Shown here: piece after piece, positions 53,867-64,000 of the stretch | Position numbering within the stretch: the stretch's first letter is position 1 | Layout: every line of letters begins with the position of its first letter | Origin: Lysinibacillus agricola | Lineage (GTDB): Bacteria; Bacillota; Bacilli; Bacillales_A; Planococcaceae | Assembly: GCF_016638705.1 (NCBI RefSeq) | Contig: NZ_CP067341.1 | Coordinates: forward strand, 4,095,501-4,159,500 | Reading direction: 5' to 3' | Length of the DNA: 64,000 bases | Notes under the pieces: generated by a model | Database searches by the model: none | Seen by the model: only the letters and a program-made list of their open reading frames with translations | What the model was told of the DNA's origin: nothing | Made by a program: the position numbers and the translations under genes

Positions 53867-56770
53867 TTAATTTGTAATTGTCGTGGTTTTTGTAGCTATA
53901 ATTTTACCGTCTTTATCATACGCTACAAATTCAATCTCATTATTAACTTTGAAGTCCTGCATTGTTTGCACTGGTTTTGTTAACATGTAGACATTATCAC
54001 TACGCTTTTTCAATTCAAATTGCGCATCTCCACTTAAAGAAGGGAAACGTACATTAATCTTTGCAACATTTGAGCAATTACCATCGATTCTTGCATTCAT
54101 TGTAATATTGCCTTTGCGTAGAGTTACTGTAGCTTCTTCAAATAAATCTTCAGGATTCACGCAACTTGAAGGCGCAGTTTTGCATAAAATCGCATCAATA
54201 ATTTTTTGGAAAACTTGATGTAATTGTAAGTTATCGATTGCGTGGTAATAAATACCACCAGTATCTGCAGCCAATTGCGTTAACATTGCATCATTGACTT
54301 GTGATTTTTTACCCATACTTACAGTGTAAACCTTAACGCCTTGCTTTTTCGCATCGTTCAGCACTTTTGTCATTTTCGATTTACTTGTTTTACCATCTGA
54401 TACGACAATAATAGCTTTTGAGGTTTTCGAGTCATTTGAGAATTTAGACAGTGCGATTTCTATACCTGCAAAAATATCTGTGGCACCCTTCTCTTTCGAT
54501 GCTTTATAAAGATCTTTTTTCAATACATTGTCTGTACTGCCTTCTCCAAGAACAGTAGCTTTTGTATTTGTTTCAATAACAATATTATTTTTAGCCTTAA
54601 TTTGATTGATTACTTCCATCATTTTTTTACCACGGTAATTTGTTTGGTCAGTAGCTTTCATGGAAGCAGAGTAATCAACTACGTATGCGACTTCTGTTGC
54701 TAAAGAACAAGAATTTTTACTAAAGTAAGGATTTGTGAAAATATCCTTCGTTATTGTTTTATCTTTTAAATCCTTCAATATTGTGGCATAACGAGGATCT
54801 ATTTTATTTACCAATGTTGCTTCAGCTTTAGATTTCCCATAAATAACTGAGTCAAAGTACGCTACAGCTGTACCTGGGCTTCCAGTATTATTTAAATAAT
54901 CCGAAGTATTTGTTACGAATGAAGCTGTTTTCTCAACACCGTCAAATTTAATTTTTACTGTTCCTTGGTAATCAGTAATAATTTCTCCACCTGGTCTCAC
55001 TAATGTAACCATTACTTTCGTGTAACGATCTTTACCAGATGGTCTTGATGCTGCTTCCGCACTTTCCTTTAATGCTTCCACTCGTTTTTTATAGGCTTCT
55101 ACTTGACCAAGTAATTTACCACCTTGGTATTTTAATAATACAGTTCGATCATAGTTACTTAAGCTTGTGAAAATAGCATAAATTTTCATGACACTGTCAT
55201 AATGCTCGAGTGTTAGTTTTTTTTCATCTGGCATATAGCTCATAAGTTGAATAATAGCACCAACTGGGTTAATGTTCTCAACCTGTGAGGCAATCGCATC
55301 ATCAATTCCTTGAATACGATAAATTGGACGCCCATCATCTGAAATCATATACATAATTTCAATCGTATCATTAACCGAATCCTCTAAACGTTTTTCAACA
55401 ATCTCTTCGAACAGCCAAACTGAAATATTATAGTTTTCAAACTGTAAAATGGCATTTTCATAGCCTAATGCAGGGTATTTTTTATCACTGCCACCATATT
55501 GTAAATATATATTTTCAACATTTCCTAAAGCATTGGTTACATTTGTTTGCTGCCCAATACTAAATAGTTTTTCTTCTCTATCAATCCAATGGACGTTCAC
55601 AATATTTTCTGTAAAGAACTCTGGTAATTTTTCATACGGTACATATGGAGGTGTTACATTTCCATTTTCGTCATCAGTATTTGCTGGATCATACACTTGA
55701 TAATCAATGCGCATTTCTGGTTGAGGTGAGTAACGGACTTGTGCATTAAGTTTTTCACCTACAAGACATTTCATACCAGGATCTGTATTGTTAATAAGCT
55801 CAAATGAAATTGTATCACGTACAGATTTTGTTAATTTTGGTGCTATAACAATCGCAGAGACAGTAGAGCCATCTGATTGCACATTTCGAACAGCTTCACC
55901 AGATGTGTCAACGATTTTTGCACCATATGATGAAGTTACACGGAATGTATAAGATTTATCATCAGGTATTGGATCACCATTACAAGCTTTTAAAGATACA
56001 GTAATGAGCGTTGAATCTTGGTCATTTGCGATTAAATCTGGTTTTTCAACATCAATACTTTGTAGAGCATTATTTACATACTCTGGTCCAGTAAAATCGT
56101 TGTTATTATCCTTTGGCTCTTCAAATTCTGTGTTGCTTGAGCCCATGAAACTCGGAGGTAATGTAATTTTATCGTTATCACGGCCTGCTGCAGTACGTTT
56201 TAATCCTAGTACAGCAAAGTTGTCGTTTTGTACACCGCGGTATAAAAATTCAGCACTATCTCCACGAGTTAGCTTTGTAGAAGGATTGAAGTCGGCAAAT
56301 GTCTTTTTACCAGTGTTTCCTGTTGAAATATCATTTGTGTATAAATATTGAACTGCCTGAGGCTCATCTAAATCTAAACCTTTAAAGGCCGCATATAGTC
56401 GCGCAAATTGTCCACGTGTAACGGCTTTTGAACGATTGGCTGCTGTATAAGTACCATTAAACGGTAAATAAAAATCACTATAGAAATTATAGGCAACACT
56501 GTCGTTATACGTTAATGCATAATTGCGATCAAGCTTTGCAAACATGACAACAAGCTCTCGCTCAGTTATCTGTTCATTAGGTAAAAATTTATTAGCGCTA
56601 TTCAATGAGAGTAAATCATTATCGACTGCCCATGAAATAGCTTTGTATTTACTATTATTTGTTGGTACATCCTGAATTGTCGTAGCTGCATGAGTAACAG
56701 CTGGAGTTGCTGTCATAAGGACAAGCACGAAACAAAGCAGGGATAGAAATGCTTTTTTAGCATACGTCAT
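53867..56770 (-). CDS. Cell-surface protein with SLH repeats and von Willebrand A domain
   Basis: 967 residues. A signal peptide (residues 1-28, ending in AVTHAA) is followed by three SLH-type repeats (to about 190; each with an A-I-x-W or T-R-G-x-F/D-x-A-x-x-x-Y pattern), which should bind pyruvylated wall polymer. A long beta-rich centre (about 230-660) has Ig-like strands. A VWA domain starts near residue 690: MIDAS DYSASM, then a T in GATDIFAGI, and VVSDGKTSK. The last 100 residues are another beta domain. It should be exported and wall-held, binding a ligand through a metal. Last of the surface operon; second gene of it is 17 bases upstream. Confidence 0.85.
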   Translation of the reverse strand: MTYAKKAFLSLLCFVLVLMTATPAVTHAATTIQDVPTNNSKYKAISWAVDNDLLSLNSANKFLPNEQITERELVVMFAKLDRNYALTYNDSVAYNFYSDFYLPFNGTYTAANRSKAVTRGQFARLYAAFKGLDLDEPQAVQYLYTNDISTGNTGKKTFADFNPSTKLTRGDSAEFLYRGVQNDNFAVLGLKRTAAGRDNDKITLPPSFMGSSNTEFEEPKDNNNDFTGPEYVNNALQSIDVEKPDLIANDQDSTLITVSLKACNGDPIPDDKSYTFRVTSSYGAKIVDTSGEAVRNVQSDGSTVSAIVIAPKLTKSVRDTISFELINNTDPGMKCLVGEKLNAQVRYSPQPEMRIDYQVYDPANTDDENGNVTPPYVPYEKLPEFFTENIVNVHWIDREEKLFSIGQQTNVTNALGNVENIYLQYGGSDKKYPALGYENAILQFENYNISVWLFEEIVEKRLEDSVNDTIEIMYMISDDGRPIYRIQGIDDAIASQVENINPVGAIIQLMSYMPDEKKLTLEHYDSVMKIYAIFTSLSNYDRTVLLKYQGGKLLGQVEAYKKRVEALKESAEAASRPSGKDRYTKVMVTLVRPGGEIITDYQGTVKIKFDGVEKTASFVTNTSDYLNNTGSPGTAVAYFDSVIYGKSKAEATLVNKIDPRYATILKDLKDKTITKDIFTNPYFSKNSCSLATEVAYVVDYSASMKATDQTNYRGKKMMEVINQIKAKNNIVIETNTKATVLGEGSTDNVLKKDLYKASKEKGATDIFAGIEIALSKFSNDSKTSKAIIVVSDGKTSKSKMTKVLNDAKKQGVKVYTVSMGKKSQVNDAMLTQLAADTGGIYYHAIDNLQLHQVFQKIIDAILCKTAPSSCVNPEDLFEEATVTLRKGNITMNARIDGNCSNVAKINVRFPSLSGDAQFELKKRSDNVYMLTKPVQTMQDFKVNNEIEFVAYDKDGKIIATKTTTITN

Positions 56771-56787
56771 TCATTTCAGTCCTTTCT

Positions 56788-58239
56788 TTAATTAAAGAAC
56801 AATATGTCATCTCGATAATTTTGTTTTAAGTCATTTTCCAAATAATTCAAGAAACGTTCTAACACTACTGATGCTTCTGCTCGCGTTAATGGTTGATTTG
56901 GATTAAATCGACCTACAGGGTCACCAGTCATTAAGCCTAACTCATTTACAATGTAAATACCGTCTCTTGCATAGGCTGGAATTTGCGCATCATCCTTAAA
57001 CTTTGTTATATAGCCTGGATCTGGCGCCTTATTCTCAAGCCCTAAGGCACGCACATAAATCGTAGCGGCTTGTGCTCGAGTAATTGGATGATCAGGCTTG
57101 AAATACTCTGGTGATACACCTTTAATAATTCCTTTATGAACCGCAGTCTCAATATAGGCATAATCTTTTACTGTACGCTTGATATCTTTAAAAATACTTG
57201 CCGTAGTTGTCGGTTTTTTCGTTTTCGGTTCTTCCATAACACGTAAGTCAACTGCCTTACCAATCGCCGTTGAAAAGTCAATACGCTTCATAGGGGTATT
57301 CGGTGAGAAGAAGTTACTTGCATCAGAGTAAATACCTAAAGAGTATAATTTTTCGATAGCCTCTTTCGCATAATGATTTGATAAATCACGGAACTTAGGA
57401 ATGATTAAACGTTCAATTGTCGGCATGTATTCGGTATCTAAGTCAATAGAACCTTTTTGTCCAGAGGCTAAATCATACGTATATTCAGAAATAACATCCT
57501 TTTCACTTACTACCGCATATCCACCATCAAAGCTCCCCAAACTCCCTAGGTTTTCTTCATAGTTTAGTACACGTGATTTACTTGTAGATAAACGATTTTT
57601 CATATGGCTTGTCTTACCATCGCTATAATTATAAACAGCTTCTGTAATTTGTGTTTCTGTTGCTCCCCAGAAGTTTTCATAGCCAGCATGACGACTATCA
57701 GTATCAATTGTTACAGAATTTTGAGTTGCATTTTTTCCAGTCCCAGTTTGATAGGAATATGTTTTTCTAGAAATCACATTACCTGAATAATAATCAGAGG
57801 CTGCACGATTGTCCGTTACAGTACCTTGTGAAAATTGGTAATCTACCAATGTATATGTTATTTTTCCAGCAACAATTTTCTCTGTATACTTTTTCACTAC
57901 ACCATTCGATGTTTTTTGACCAATCGTAGCATAATCCACAACATCAGATTCATAGGCAATATTTCGTGTCAATGTAGCACCGTTACTTGCTGTCAGCTTT
58001 AAACTATATGTTTCAGTTAACCTTCCTTTAGATTCTTTTTGTGTGATTTTGATGTCTTTACTAGTGCCTTTAAATATAATAGGTGTTCCTGTAATGAAAA
58101 CAGCTTCCTCATATGTATATTCATTTTTAACAGCACCTGTTGTTTCTAATGAAGCAGCTGATGCATTTACTGGGATAGTAGCACCAATAACAAATACAGC
58201 AAGAACCACTAACATTATTTTAGATAAATGTTTTTGCAT
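56788..58239 (-). CDS. SLH-domain surface protein
   Basis: About 483 residues; start ATG 58239 favoured (AGAGGGAC upstream), with an earlier ATG at 58272 possible. Signal peptide ends near VNASAA. The N-terminal 270 residues are Thr/Tyr/Lys-rich beta structure without a known family. Three SLH repeats occupy about 280-470: FRDLSNHYAKEAIEKLYSLGIY, then PDHPITRAQAATIYVRALGL, and FNPNQPLTRAEASVVLERFLNYL. The gene just upstream of the VWA-SLH gene, in one operon. Confidence 0.85.
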   Translation of the reverse strand: MQKHLSKIMLVVLAVFVIGATIPVNASAASLETTGAVKNEYTYEEAVFITGTPIIFKGTSKDIKITQKESKGRLTETYSLKLTASNGATLTRNIAYESDVVDYATIGQKTSNGVVKKYTEKIVAGKITYTLVDYQFSQGTVTDNRAASDYYSGNVISRKTYSYQTGTGKNATQNSVTIDTDSRHAGYENFWGATETQITEAVYNYSDGKTSHMKNRLSTSKSRVLNYEENLGSLGSFDGGYAVVSEKDVISEYTYDLASGQKGSIDLDTEYMPTIERLIIPKFRDLSNHYAKEAIEKLYSLGIYSDASNFFSPNTPMKRIDFSTAIGKAVDLRVMEEPKTKKPTTTASIFKDIKRTVKDYAYIETAVHKGIIKGVSPEYFKPDHPITRAQAATIYVRALGLENKAPDPGYITKFKDDAQIPAYARDGIYIVNELGLMTGDPVGRFNPNQPLTRAEASVVLERFLNYLENDLKQNYRDDILFFN

Positions 58240-58448
58240 TCTTTTTTTGTCCCTCTCTTTCATTCCATGCATATCCGCAATATGGAGCTGTCAAATAGGT
58301 AAAAATAATAGGTTAAAATTTGCTCGTCTTCTACCAGTAGTGCGACAAAGGTTTTCATCATAAGTATCCTCTAACTTCGCACACTTCATGCAGCTGATGG
58401 CCTTCGTCGAAAAGACTACTAGCAGGAGACTCGCAGATTCATATTTTA

Positions 58449-60110
58449 TTAATCAACTAATATAAAATGAGCTTTAACAAAACGATTAGATAATACTACT
58501 AAACGATCAGATGGTTTTAAATCAGATGGTTGAATAACTTTACCAGCTTTAATAAGCGTAGCTTGGTCAATATTCATATCAACCATTTCCCCAGCTTCAT
58601 ACCAACGGCCATTTTGCCATTGACTAACGCTCTTCACATTAATCACAGCTGGATATGTCGATTTTACTGACTGTAGTTTACCTGCTAGCATTAACGGTGC
58701 AACTGGCTTAGCATTATCAAGGATATGGAGAGCTTGAACATGTCCATCTTTTACATAGAAGTATCCATAATCACCTTCAGATAAATAAAGCTCAATATCT
58801 GGTATTACGCTATATGTTTTGTTTCCATCATCGACCATTGCCTTTGTTGAATTACTAACTGACAGTACAGTACGATCTGTTTTCTTGAAAACATTCGACT
58901 CAATCTTCATTGCGTCATCAATTTCAATTAAATAGCCGTCCGCTTGTGACAAACGTCCATAATATAAATCATGACCTGCTAAGTTCGGTGACATAAAGCT
59001 ATCACTTGTCACTTGTACAACTTGTGCATAATGATCCCGTGCAGCACCGTCTGAAATAACAAAGGCTGTACCATAAGCCATCAATCCAGTAGGCTCAATT
59101 AAACGACCATTTCGAATTAAAATCGTTCCATCGTGGAAGTACATTGAACCTGCCGATTTAAGTTTTAATAATCGATATTCAGTATCTACAGAAAGCATTG
59201 GCTCATAGTAAGTTCGCTCGTTATTTTTCAAGACAACAATTTTCTCAATGACTTCTTTGCCGAATTGTTTAACGGTCGCATAGTATGCTTCACTGCCAAT
59301 GTAATTTTTCAATTGACCTTTTTCAATCTTTGTATTTCCAACATAAATCGGTACCTTTGATGAAAAAATCATCGTTGATAGAGCTTTTGTTGAGTCTGAG
59401 CCAAATTGCCAATTTACAAATGCATGTTGATTTTTGACAGTTAACTTATTTGCATTGGCATTAACAGCTTGTATTTCACCTTTATATAGGTTTTCAACTA
59501 ATGTACCTGTCTCACTAATTTCTATTTTCGTGACAATGGATGTGTTTCGATTTTTAAGATTAAGCTTTACACGATCCCCTACGTAGAGTGCACTTATATC
59601 GACAGCAGAGGAGTTCTTTTGATAGCTTGTATCTTTATTTATATAGTAGGCAGTTTCCTTCCCAATATCAGGCTTCAGCATAATGAATAATCCATTTGGA
59701 TCAATACTTGTCACTACTCCAGCAAGTGTTTTTGTATTTTGTGCAACTGTCGGAGATTCTGTTTCTTTTGTAGAACTAGAAGTACCTCGAAGTTCAACAA
59801 CACTTCGAAGAGAAATATCCGCTTCTACCTTCATCCCCATCTTAAAGCCTTCGATTGTTGTTTCTGTATTATTAATATACAGGCGGGCATTATTATTTAT
59901 ATTGTATGTAATTTGACGACCGCTATTATTTTGTAAAGTAATCTTGCTCAGCTTTTTTTCTATTACTCCGTTTGAATTGGCATATTCTGAAAATGTTACA
60001 TCTACAAAGGTTCCAGTCACCATTTGGGCAGCATGGGCTGTTTGACTTGATGAAAATCCGAGAATCGTTAGTAACAAAATCATTAGTATGTATGGAATCT
60101 TCTTCAACAA
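58449..60110 (-). CDS. Exported protein of unknown family
   Basis: 553 residues, TTG start with AAGGAGG upstream. Signal peptide ends in QTAHAAQ (residue 27-28). The mature chain is built of short beta segments with recurrent G-D-R-V-x-L / V-x-x-I motifs (e.g. ISALYVGDRVKLNLKNRNTSIVTKIE), suggesting repeated OB-like or small barrel modules. There are no SLH repeats and no catalytic motif. It lies upstream of the two SLH genes on the same strand after a 176-base gap, and may belong to the same surface structure. Confidence 0.6.
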   Translation of the reverse strand: MLKKIPYILMILLLTILGFSSSQTAHAAQMVTGTFVDVTFSEYANSNGVIEKKLSKITLQNNSGRQITYNINNNARLYINNTETTIEGFKMGMKVEADISLRSVVELRGTSSSTKETESPTVAQNTKTLAGVVTSIDPNGLFIMLKPDIGKETAYYINKDTSYQKNSSAVDISALYVGDRVKLNLKNRNTSIVTKIEISETGTLVENLYKGEIQAVNANANKLTVKNQHAFVNWQFGSDSTKALSTMIFSSKVPIYVGNTKIEKGQLKNYIGSEAYYATVKQFGKEVIEKIVVLKNNERTYYEPMLSVDTEYRLLKLKSAGSMYFHDGTILIRNGRLIEPTGLMAYGTAFVISDGAARDHYAQVVQVTSDSFMSPNLAGHDLYYGRLSQADGYLIEIDDAMKIESNVFKKTDRTVLSVSNSTKAMVDDGNKTYSVIPDIELYLSEGDYGYFYVKDGHVQALHILDNAKPVAPLMLAGKLQSVKSTYPAVINVKSVSQWQNGRWYEAGEMVDMNIDQATLIKAGKVIQPSDLKPSDRLVVLSNRFVKAHFILVD

Positions 60111-60230
60111 ATCCCGCCTCCTTAAAAATTTTATTTACAAATAGTATATCGTATTATTGGTAGTTTTTCCTATTCAAAAAGTTACATTTTAGTGCGTTTA
60201 CTTTCTTTATTAAAGCTATCATTAGATACA

Positions 60231-60263
60231 AAGATAGAGGTAGCTTCCAACTTCAAGCTACCT
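60231..60263 (-). terminator. Hairpin after the YjfB-like gene
   Basis: AGGTAGCTT/AAGCTACCT stem with an 8-base loop, weak T tract. Confidence 0.5.
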
Positions 60264-60271
60264 TGTCTTCA

Positions 60272-60445
60272 TCATACTTGAATGTCAATTGTATGTCCGG
60301 CTGACGGATGTGGAGCATCTAACATTTCAACTAACTGTTCTGTATTTTGCTGTTGCATCTCCATTGCCTGCTTCGTTACAGCTAGAGATACATTTTGCAT
60401 TAGCGTTGCTTGATTCATTGCCATTGATAAAGCTGCGATATCCAT
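60272..60445 (-). CDS. YjfB-like small protein
   Basis: 57 residues from ATG 60445 (GGAGGTG upstream), starting MDIAALSMAMNQATL and ending in TIDIQV. The pattern MDI-A-x-L-S-x-x-M-[NS]-Q, Q-x-V-S/L-x-V-x-K-x-x-M, and H-P-x-x-G-x-x-I-D-I-x-V is that of the YjfB family, annotated in B. subtilis as a putative motility protein. Function uncertain. Confidence 0.8.
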   Translation of the reverse strand: MDIAALSMAMNQATLMQNVSLAVTKQAMEMQQQNTEQLVEMLDAPHPSAGHTIDIQV

Positions 60446-60450
60446 TTAGT

Positions 60451-60701
60451 CCACCTCCTATCTAATTTATCGGTCAAATGTTCCATTCATCAAGCGATTT
60501 CTCCCATTTTCAAACAAAAAACATCTACTGTCCTAAATATTAGACTCAATAGATGTTTTCTTATCTTCATTCAGCAAAATGTTTTAGTAGCAAAAGCAAA
60601 GCGTCAGCTACAGATGTTCTTTGTAACGAAAGCGAAGCGTCAGTTACAGATGTTTTTTAGCGAAAGCGAAGCGTCAGCTACAATTACGCCAACGAAATTG
60701 A
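60451..60701. other. Gap with three short tandem repeats
   Basis: 60587-60682 has three copies of a unit of about 32 bases, GTAGCGAAAGCGAAGCGTCA-GCTACAGATGTT-like, each able to form a hairpin. A hairpin AACATCTA/TAGATGTT lies at 60518-60559. No gene. Confidence 0.65.
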
Positions 60702-61283
60702 TTACATTTTATTTTCGATAGTACGCCATGCTTCTTCAAAGCCAAGTCCTTTTTCTGAAGAAAAAACAATAAGTGGATCATTTTTGTCCATATCCAGCGT
60801 TTCTTTCACGACCTTTTTATGTTTATCCCATTTACCTTTTGGAATTTTATCCGCCTTTGTTGCAATGACAATACAAGGAATATTGTAATGCTTTAAAAAA
60901 TCATACATCATGCAATCATCATCTGTAGGAGGATGACGTAAATCAACAATTTGTACGACTGCCTTTAATTCCTGGCGTCCTGTAAGGTAGCGCTCAATCA
61001 TTTTCCCCCACGCTTCACGCTCAGTCTTTGAAACCTTTGCATAACCATATCCCGGAACATCTACAAAAAACAATTGCTCTTCGATTTTGTAAAAATTAAG
61101 CGTTTGTGTTTTTCCGGGCTTAGAAGAAATACGTGCTAAAGCTTTACGACCGATCATTCGGTTAATGAAGGAGGATTTCCCCACATTTGAACGACCGGCT
61201 AGTGCAAATTCTGGCAGTCCATCTTCTGGATATTGGTCTGGTCTTACAGCACTTATGACCATTTCGACGTTATGGACTTTCAT
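60702..61283 (-). CDS. ysxC: Ribosome-biogenesis GTPase YsxC/EngB
   Basis: 193 residues from ATG 61283 (CGGAGG upstream); the frame begins earlier inside lonA. P-loop GRSNVGKSS near residue 31, switch region [16 protein letters not shown]3 DVPGYG, G4 [14 protein letters not shown]. Essential in B. subtilis for 50S assembly. lonA ends five bases before its start, the lonA-ysxC order of B. subtilis. Confidence 0.96.
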   Translation of the reverse strand: MKVHNVEMVISAVRPDQYPEDGLPEFALAGRSNVGKSSFINRMIGRKALARISSKPGKTQTLNFYKIEEQLFFVDVPGYGYAKVSKTEREAWGKMIERYLTGRQELKAVVQIVDLRHPPTDDDCMMYDFLKHYNIPCIVIATKADKIPKGKWDKHKKVVKETLDMDKNDPLIVFSSEKGLGFEEAWRTIENKM

Positions 61284-61287
61284 TTTC

Positions 61288-63612
61288 TTATAAACCTCCG
61301 TCCAGTGCATAGGCCAATACTTCATCAGCCGATGACACTAGTTTAAATGTTAGTTGTTCGCGTACACTTTCAGGAATATCCTCAATATCTCGCTCATTAT
61401 CTTTCGGACAAATAATTGTCGTTAAGCCTGCTCGATGCGCACTGAGTGTTTTTTCCTTTAAACCACCAATTGGCAGTACACGTCCACGTAATGTTATTTC
61501 ACCTGTCATGCCAACTTCACGGCGTATTGGGCGGTGTAAAATTGCGGAAACAATTGCGGTTGCCATTGTAATACCTGCAGAAGGTCCATCTTTTGGAACA
61601 GCTCCTTCAGGAACGTGAATATGAATATCATGTGTTTCAAAATATTCTGCATCCACCTGAAGGTCTTCTATTTTTGTACGGACATACGATAAAGCTGTTT
61701 GAGCAGATTCCTTCATGACATCGCCAAGCTTCCCAGTTAGCTGCAATTTCCCTTTACCCGGTGTTAATGATACCTCAATTTGTAATGTATCACCACCCAC
61801 AGTTGTATAAGCAAGCCCAGTAGCTACTCCGACTTGATTTTCCTTCTCTGCTTGTCCATAACGGAAGCGATGCTTGCCAAGTAACTCTTCTAAAGACTTT
61901 GAGCTAACTGTTACTCGTTTCTTCTCACCAGAAACGATGATCTTAGCGATTTTACGGCATAGAGTTGCGATTTGACGCTCTAGCCCTCGAACACCTGCTT
62001 CACGTGTATAATAACGGATAACATCTACTACTGCTTCATCTTTAATAATAACTTGTGTTTTTTTCAAGCCATGCTCTTTTAACTGTCTTGGTATTAAATG
62101 ATTTTTGGTAATTTGCGCCTTTTCAATTTCTGTATAGCCAGCAATTGAGATTACTTCCATACGATCTAGTAACGGCCCTGGGATTGCACTTAAATCATTA
62201 GCAGTAGCAATAAATAATACATTTGATAAATCATAAGGTTCTTCAATGTAATGGTCGCTAAATGTATTATTTTGGGCTGGATCCAAAACTTCAAGCATTG
62301 CTGCTGCAGGATCTCCTCTAAAGTCATTAGACATTTTATCAATTTCATCTAGTAGGAACACAGGATTAATCGTTCCTGCCTTTTTCATACCTTGGATAAT
62401 ACGACCGGGCATTGCCCCAACATACGTACGACGATGACCTCGAATTTCTGATTCGTCACGTACCCCACCTAATGAAATACGGATAAATTTGCGATCTAAG
62501 CTTTCTGCAATAGATCGAGCTAATGACGTCTTACCGACACCAGGAGGGCCAGCTAAACATAGTATTGGTCCACGTAACGAGTTTTTCAACTGACGTACAG
62601 CTAAATATTCTAATATGCGTTCTTTTACTTTTTCTAATCCGTCATGATCACGATTTAAAATGTTCTCTGCATGTTCGATATTCATGCGGTCCTCAGTCGC
62701 ATTAGTCCATGGTACTGATACAATCCAATCAATATAGTTTCGAATTACGCCACTCTCTGCACTAGCTGTTGGTATCTTCTCATAGCGATCCAATTCTTTA
62801 AGCACTAATTCTTTCGTGGATTCAGGCATTCCTGTTTCATCAATACGCTTCCGTAATTCAGCTACTTCGCCAGTTTTTCCTTCACGATCCCCTAGCTCTG
62901 TTTGAATAGCCTTCATTTGTTCACGTAAATAATATTCTTTTTGCGTACGCTCCATGGATTGCTTAACTTTTGTATTAATTTTCTTCTCAAGATCAAGTAC
63001 TTCTTGCTCGTCATGCAAACGAATAATTAAATGATCTAAACGCTTTTTTACATTGAGCATCTCCAATACTTCTTGTTTATCAGCAATCTTAAATGGTAAA
63101 TGCGATGCAATGATGTCTGCTAAACGACCAGGCTCTTCAATGTCTGCCACAGTACTAATGGTTTCAGACGTAATCTTATTGGAGGCTTTCGCGTATTTTT
63201 CGAAATACGTTAACAACGTACGCATTAAAGCCTGTGTTTCAATATCCTTATCGAGTGCTTCCTCCTTAACATCGATGTCAACAACCGTATATTTTTCTAA
63301 CGCTTGATAGTTAGTCCATGAAGCACGAGCTACGCCTTCCACTAAAATTCGTAGTGTCCCATTTGGTAATTTTAGCATTTGCTTGACATATGCAATCGTA
63401 CCAATTGGATATAAATCTTGCTCCTCAGGCTGTTCATCATGCATTTCTTTTTGTGTTACCAATAATATCAATTGGTCCTCTAACATTGCTTGTTCTAGCG
63501 CTGCTACAGAACGATTTCTACCCACATCAATATGTAACACCATCGACGGGTATACTAAAAGTCCACGTAAAGGCAATAATGGTACATTTGTTGTTTTTTG
63601 TATTGTCACCAT
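61288..63612 (-). CDS. lonA: ATP-dependent Lon protease
   Basis: 774 residues from ATG 63612 (ACGGAGGTG upstream). LON substrate domain ([22 protein letters not shown]), AAA+ module with Walker [12 protein letters not shown] near residue 355 and [10 protein letters not shown], arginine-finger region, and the Ser-Lys protease with Ser in [11 protein letters not shown] near residue 674. The open frame extends 22 codons upstream without a signal. Soluble LonA type, no membrane segment. Confidence 0.97.
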   Translation of the reverse strand: MVTIQKTTNVPLLPLRGLLVYPSMVLHIDVGRNRSVAALEQAMLEDQLILLVTQKEMHDEQPEEQDLYPIGTIAYVKQMLKLPNGTLRILVEGVARASWTNYQALEKYTVVDIDVKEEALDKDIETQALMRTLLTYFEKYAKASNKITSETISTVADIEEPGRLADIIASHLPFKIADKQEVLEMLNVKKRLDHLIIRLHDEQEVLDLEKKINTKVKQSMERTQKEYYLREQMKAIQTELGDREGKTGEVAELRKRIDETGMPESTKELVLKELDRYEKIPTASAESGVIRNYIDWIVSVPWTNATEDRMNIEHAENILNRDHDGLEKVKERILEYLAVRQLKNSLRGPILCLAGPPGVGKTSLARSIAESLDRKFIRISLGGVRDESEIRGHRRTYVGAMPGRIIQGMKKAGTINPVFLLDEIDKMSNDFRGDPAAAMLEVLDPAQNNTFSDHYIEEPYDLSNVLFIATANDLSAIPGPLLDRMEVISIAGYTEIEKAQITKNHLIPRQLKEHGLKKTQVIIKDEAVVDVIRYYTREAGVRGLERQIATLCRKIAKIIVSGEKKRVTVSSKSLEELLGKHRFRYGQAEKENQVGVATGLAYTTVGGDTLQIEVSLTPGKGKLQLTGKLGDVMKESAQTALSYVRTKIEDLQVDAEYFETHDIHIHVPEGAVPKDGPSAGITMATAIVSAILHRPIRREVGMTGEITLRGRVLPIGGLKEKTLSAHRAGLTTIICPKDNERDIEDIPESVREQLTFKLVSSADEVLAYALDGGL

Positions 63613-63741
63613 GCGGGTATTCACCTCCGTCAAAATTTTCTTGTTCACTACTAGTATGTGTCTAAAAAGCCGATTCACACTAGTTAATCAAGCGAGCCAA
63701 AAATTTCATCTAATTACAGTTGGCTTTATGTATGAATGAAT

Positions 63742-63790
63742 AAAAAGCTGACTGTCGATATGTGCGAATATTGCACAATCGAAGTCAGCT
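63742..63790 (-). terminator. clpX terminator
   Basis: AGCTGACT/AGTCAGCT outer stem with an internal TGTGC/GCACA pair, followed by TTTTTATT on the minus strand, about 50 bases after the clpX stop. Confidence 0.85.
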
Positions 63791-63834
63791 AAATTACTCT
63801 TTATCTCATAACAATAGACAGCCACGTCTGTTCG

Positions 63835-64000
63835 TTATGCTGAAGTTTTTGTGTCGCTACCTTCATCGAGTTCAGTGCCATCTTCAAGAAGCAATTTCGG
63901 TTTTTCTTTATCCGTAATTGTTTTTGCCGTAATGATACATTTTTTCACGTCTTCACGTGAAGGTAGTTCGTACATTACATCAAGCATCGTTGACTCAATA
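63835..64000 (-). CDS. clpX: ClpX C-terminus (partial)
   Basis: The frame entering from the right edge reads [18 protein letters not shown], then [23 protein letters not shown] and stops at 63835. The LDVMYELPS block and the K-P-x-L-L-L-E-D-G close of ClpX proteins are clear, as is the clpX-lonA-ysxC order. Only about 54 residues lie in the window. Confidence 0.9.

Noticed and set aside
1..64000. CRISPR array or tRNA/rRNA genes
   Set aside because: No regular direct repeats with unique spacers and no cloverleaf or rRNA-like sequence were seen by eye; short tRNA-like folds cannot be excluded.

Overview
The window is a low-GC Firmicutes chromosome segment. Gene order (radC-maf-spoIIB-like-folC-valS-spoVID-like, then hemL-hemB-hemD-hemC-hemX-hemA, then ysxC-lonA-clpX), a T-box leader on valS, strong AGGAGG ribosome-binding sites, and S-layer-homology (SLH) surface proteins point to an endospore former of the Bacillaceae/Planococcaceae, most like Lysinibacillus. 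The genus is inferred from synteny and protein character, not from a search.

Positions 1 to about 32055 are the right-hand part of a siphovirus-type prophage whose left end lies outside the window. Late genes run leftward on the minus strand: small and large terminase, portal, ClpP-like protease, HK97-fold capsid, head-tail connectors, major tail protein, tail chaperone with a readable -1 frameshift, tape measure, Dit, Tal and the start of a further tail protein. A lipoprotein moron sits inside the tail module. Between the HNH nuclease and the late regulator is a cargo island (about 17380-20845) of membrane proteins that end in near-identical terminators. It includes a Panacea-type antitoxin gene broken by one in-frame TGA. 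Two DUF4183-like genes and a structured non-coding stretch follow on the plus strand. The early region has RecU, ParB, ParA and an HUH-type replication initiator, so this integrated prophage carries a plasmid-like replication and partition module. Two short plus-strand promoter-terminator units lie antisense to the leaders of rep and of a small upstream gene; they resemble the counter-transcribed RNAs of rolling-circle plasmids. A repressor, a switch region with paired operators, and a tyrosine integrase end the element, which is inserted in radC and removes its catalytic C-terminal domain.

Positions 32050-46500 carry truncated radC, maf, a SPOR-domain SpoIIB-like gene, two tandem folC paralogues, a decayed IS256-family element, valS with its T-box, a repeat-rich SpoVID-like gene and an accessory patch (SRPBCC protein, small membrane proteins, a lipoprotein, a recombinase remnant) where ysxE would lie in B. 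subtilis.

Positions 46500-53000 hold the haem biosynthesis genes hemA, hemX, hemC, hemD, hemB and hemL, with a PerR-box-like site upstream of hemA and strong hairpins between hemA and hemX. Positions 53000-60450 hold three exported surface proteins (SLH plus von Willebrand A domain; SLH; and an exported protein of unknown family) and a YjfB-like small protein. ysxC, lonA and the 3' end of clpX close the window. Two inverted copies of a roughly 210-bp MITE-like repeat bracket the haem operon.
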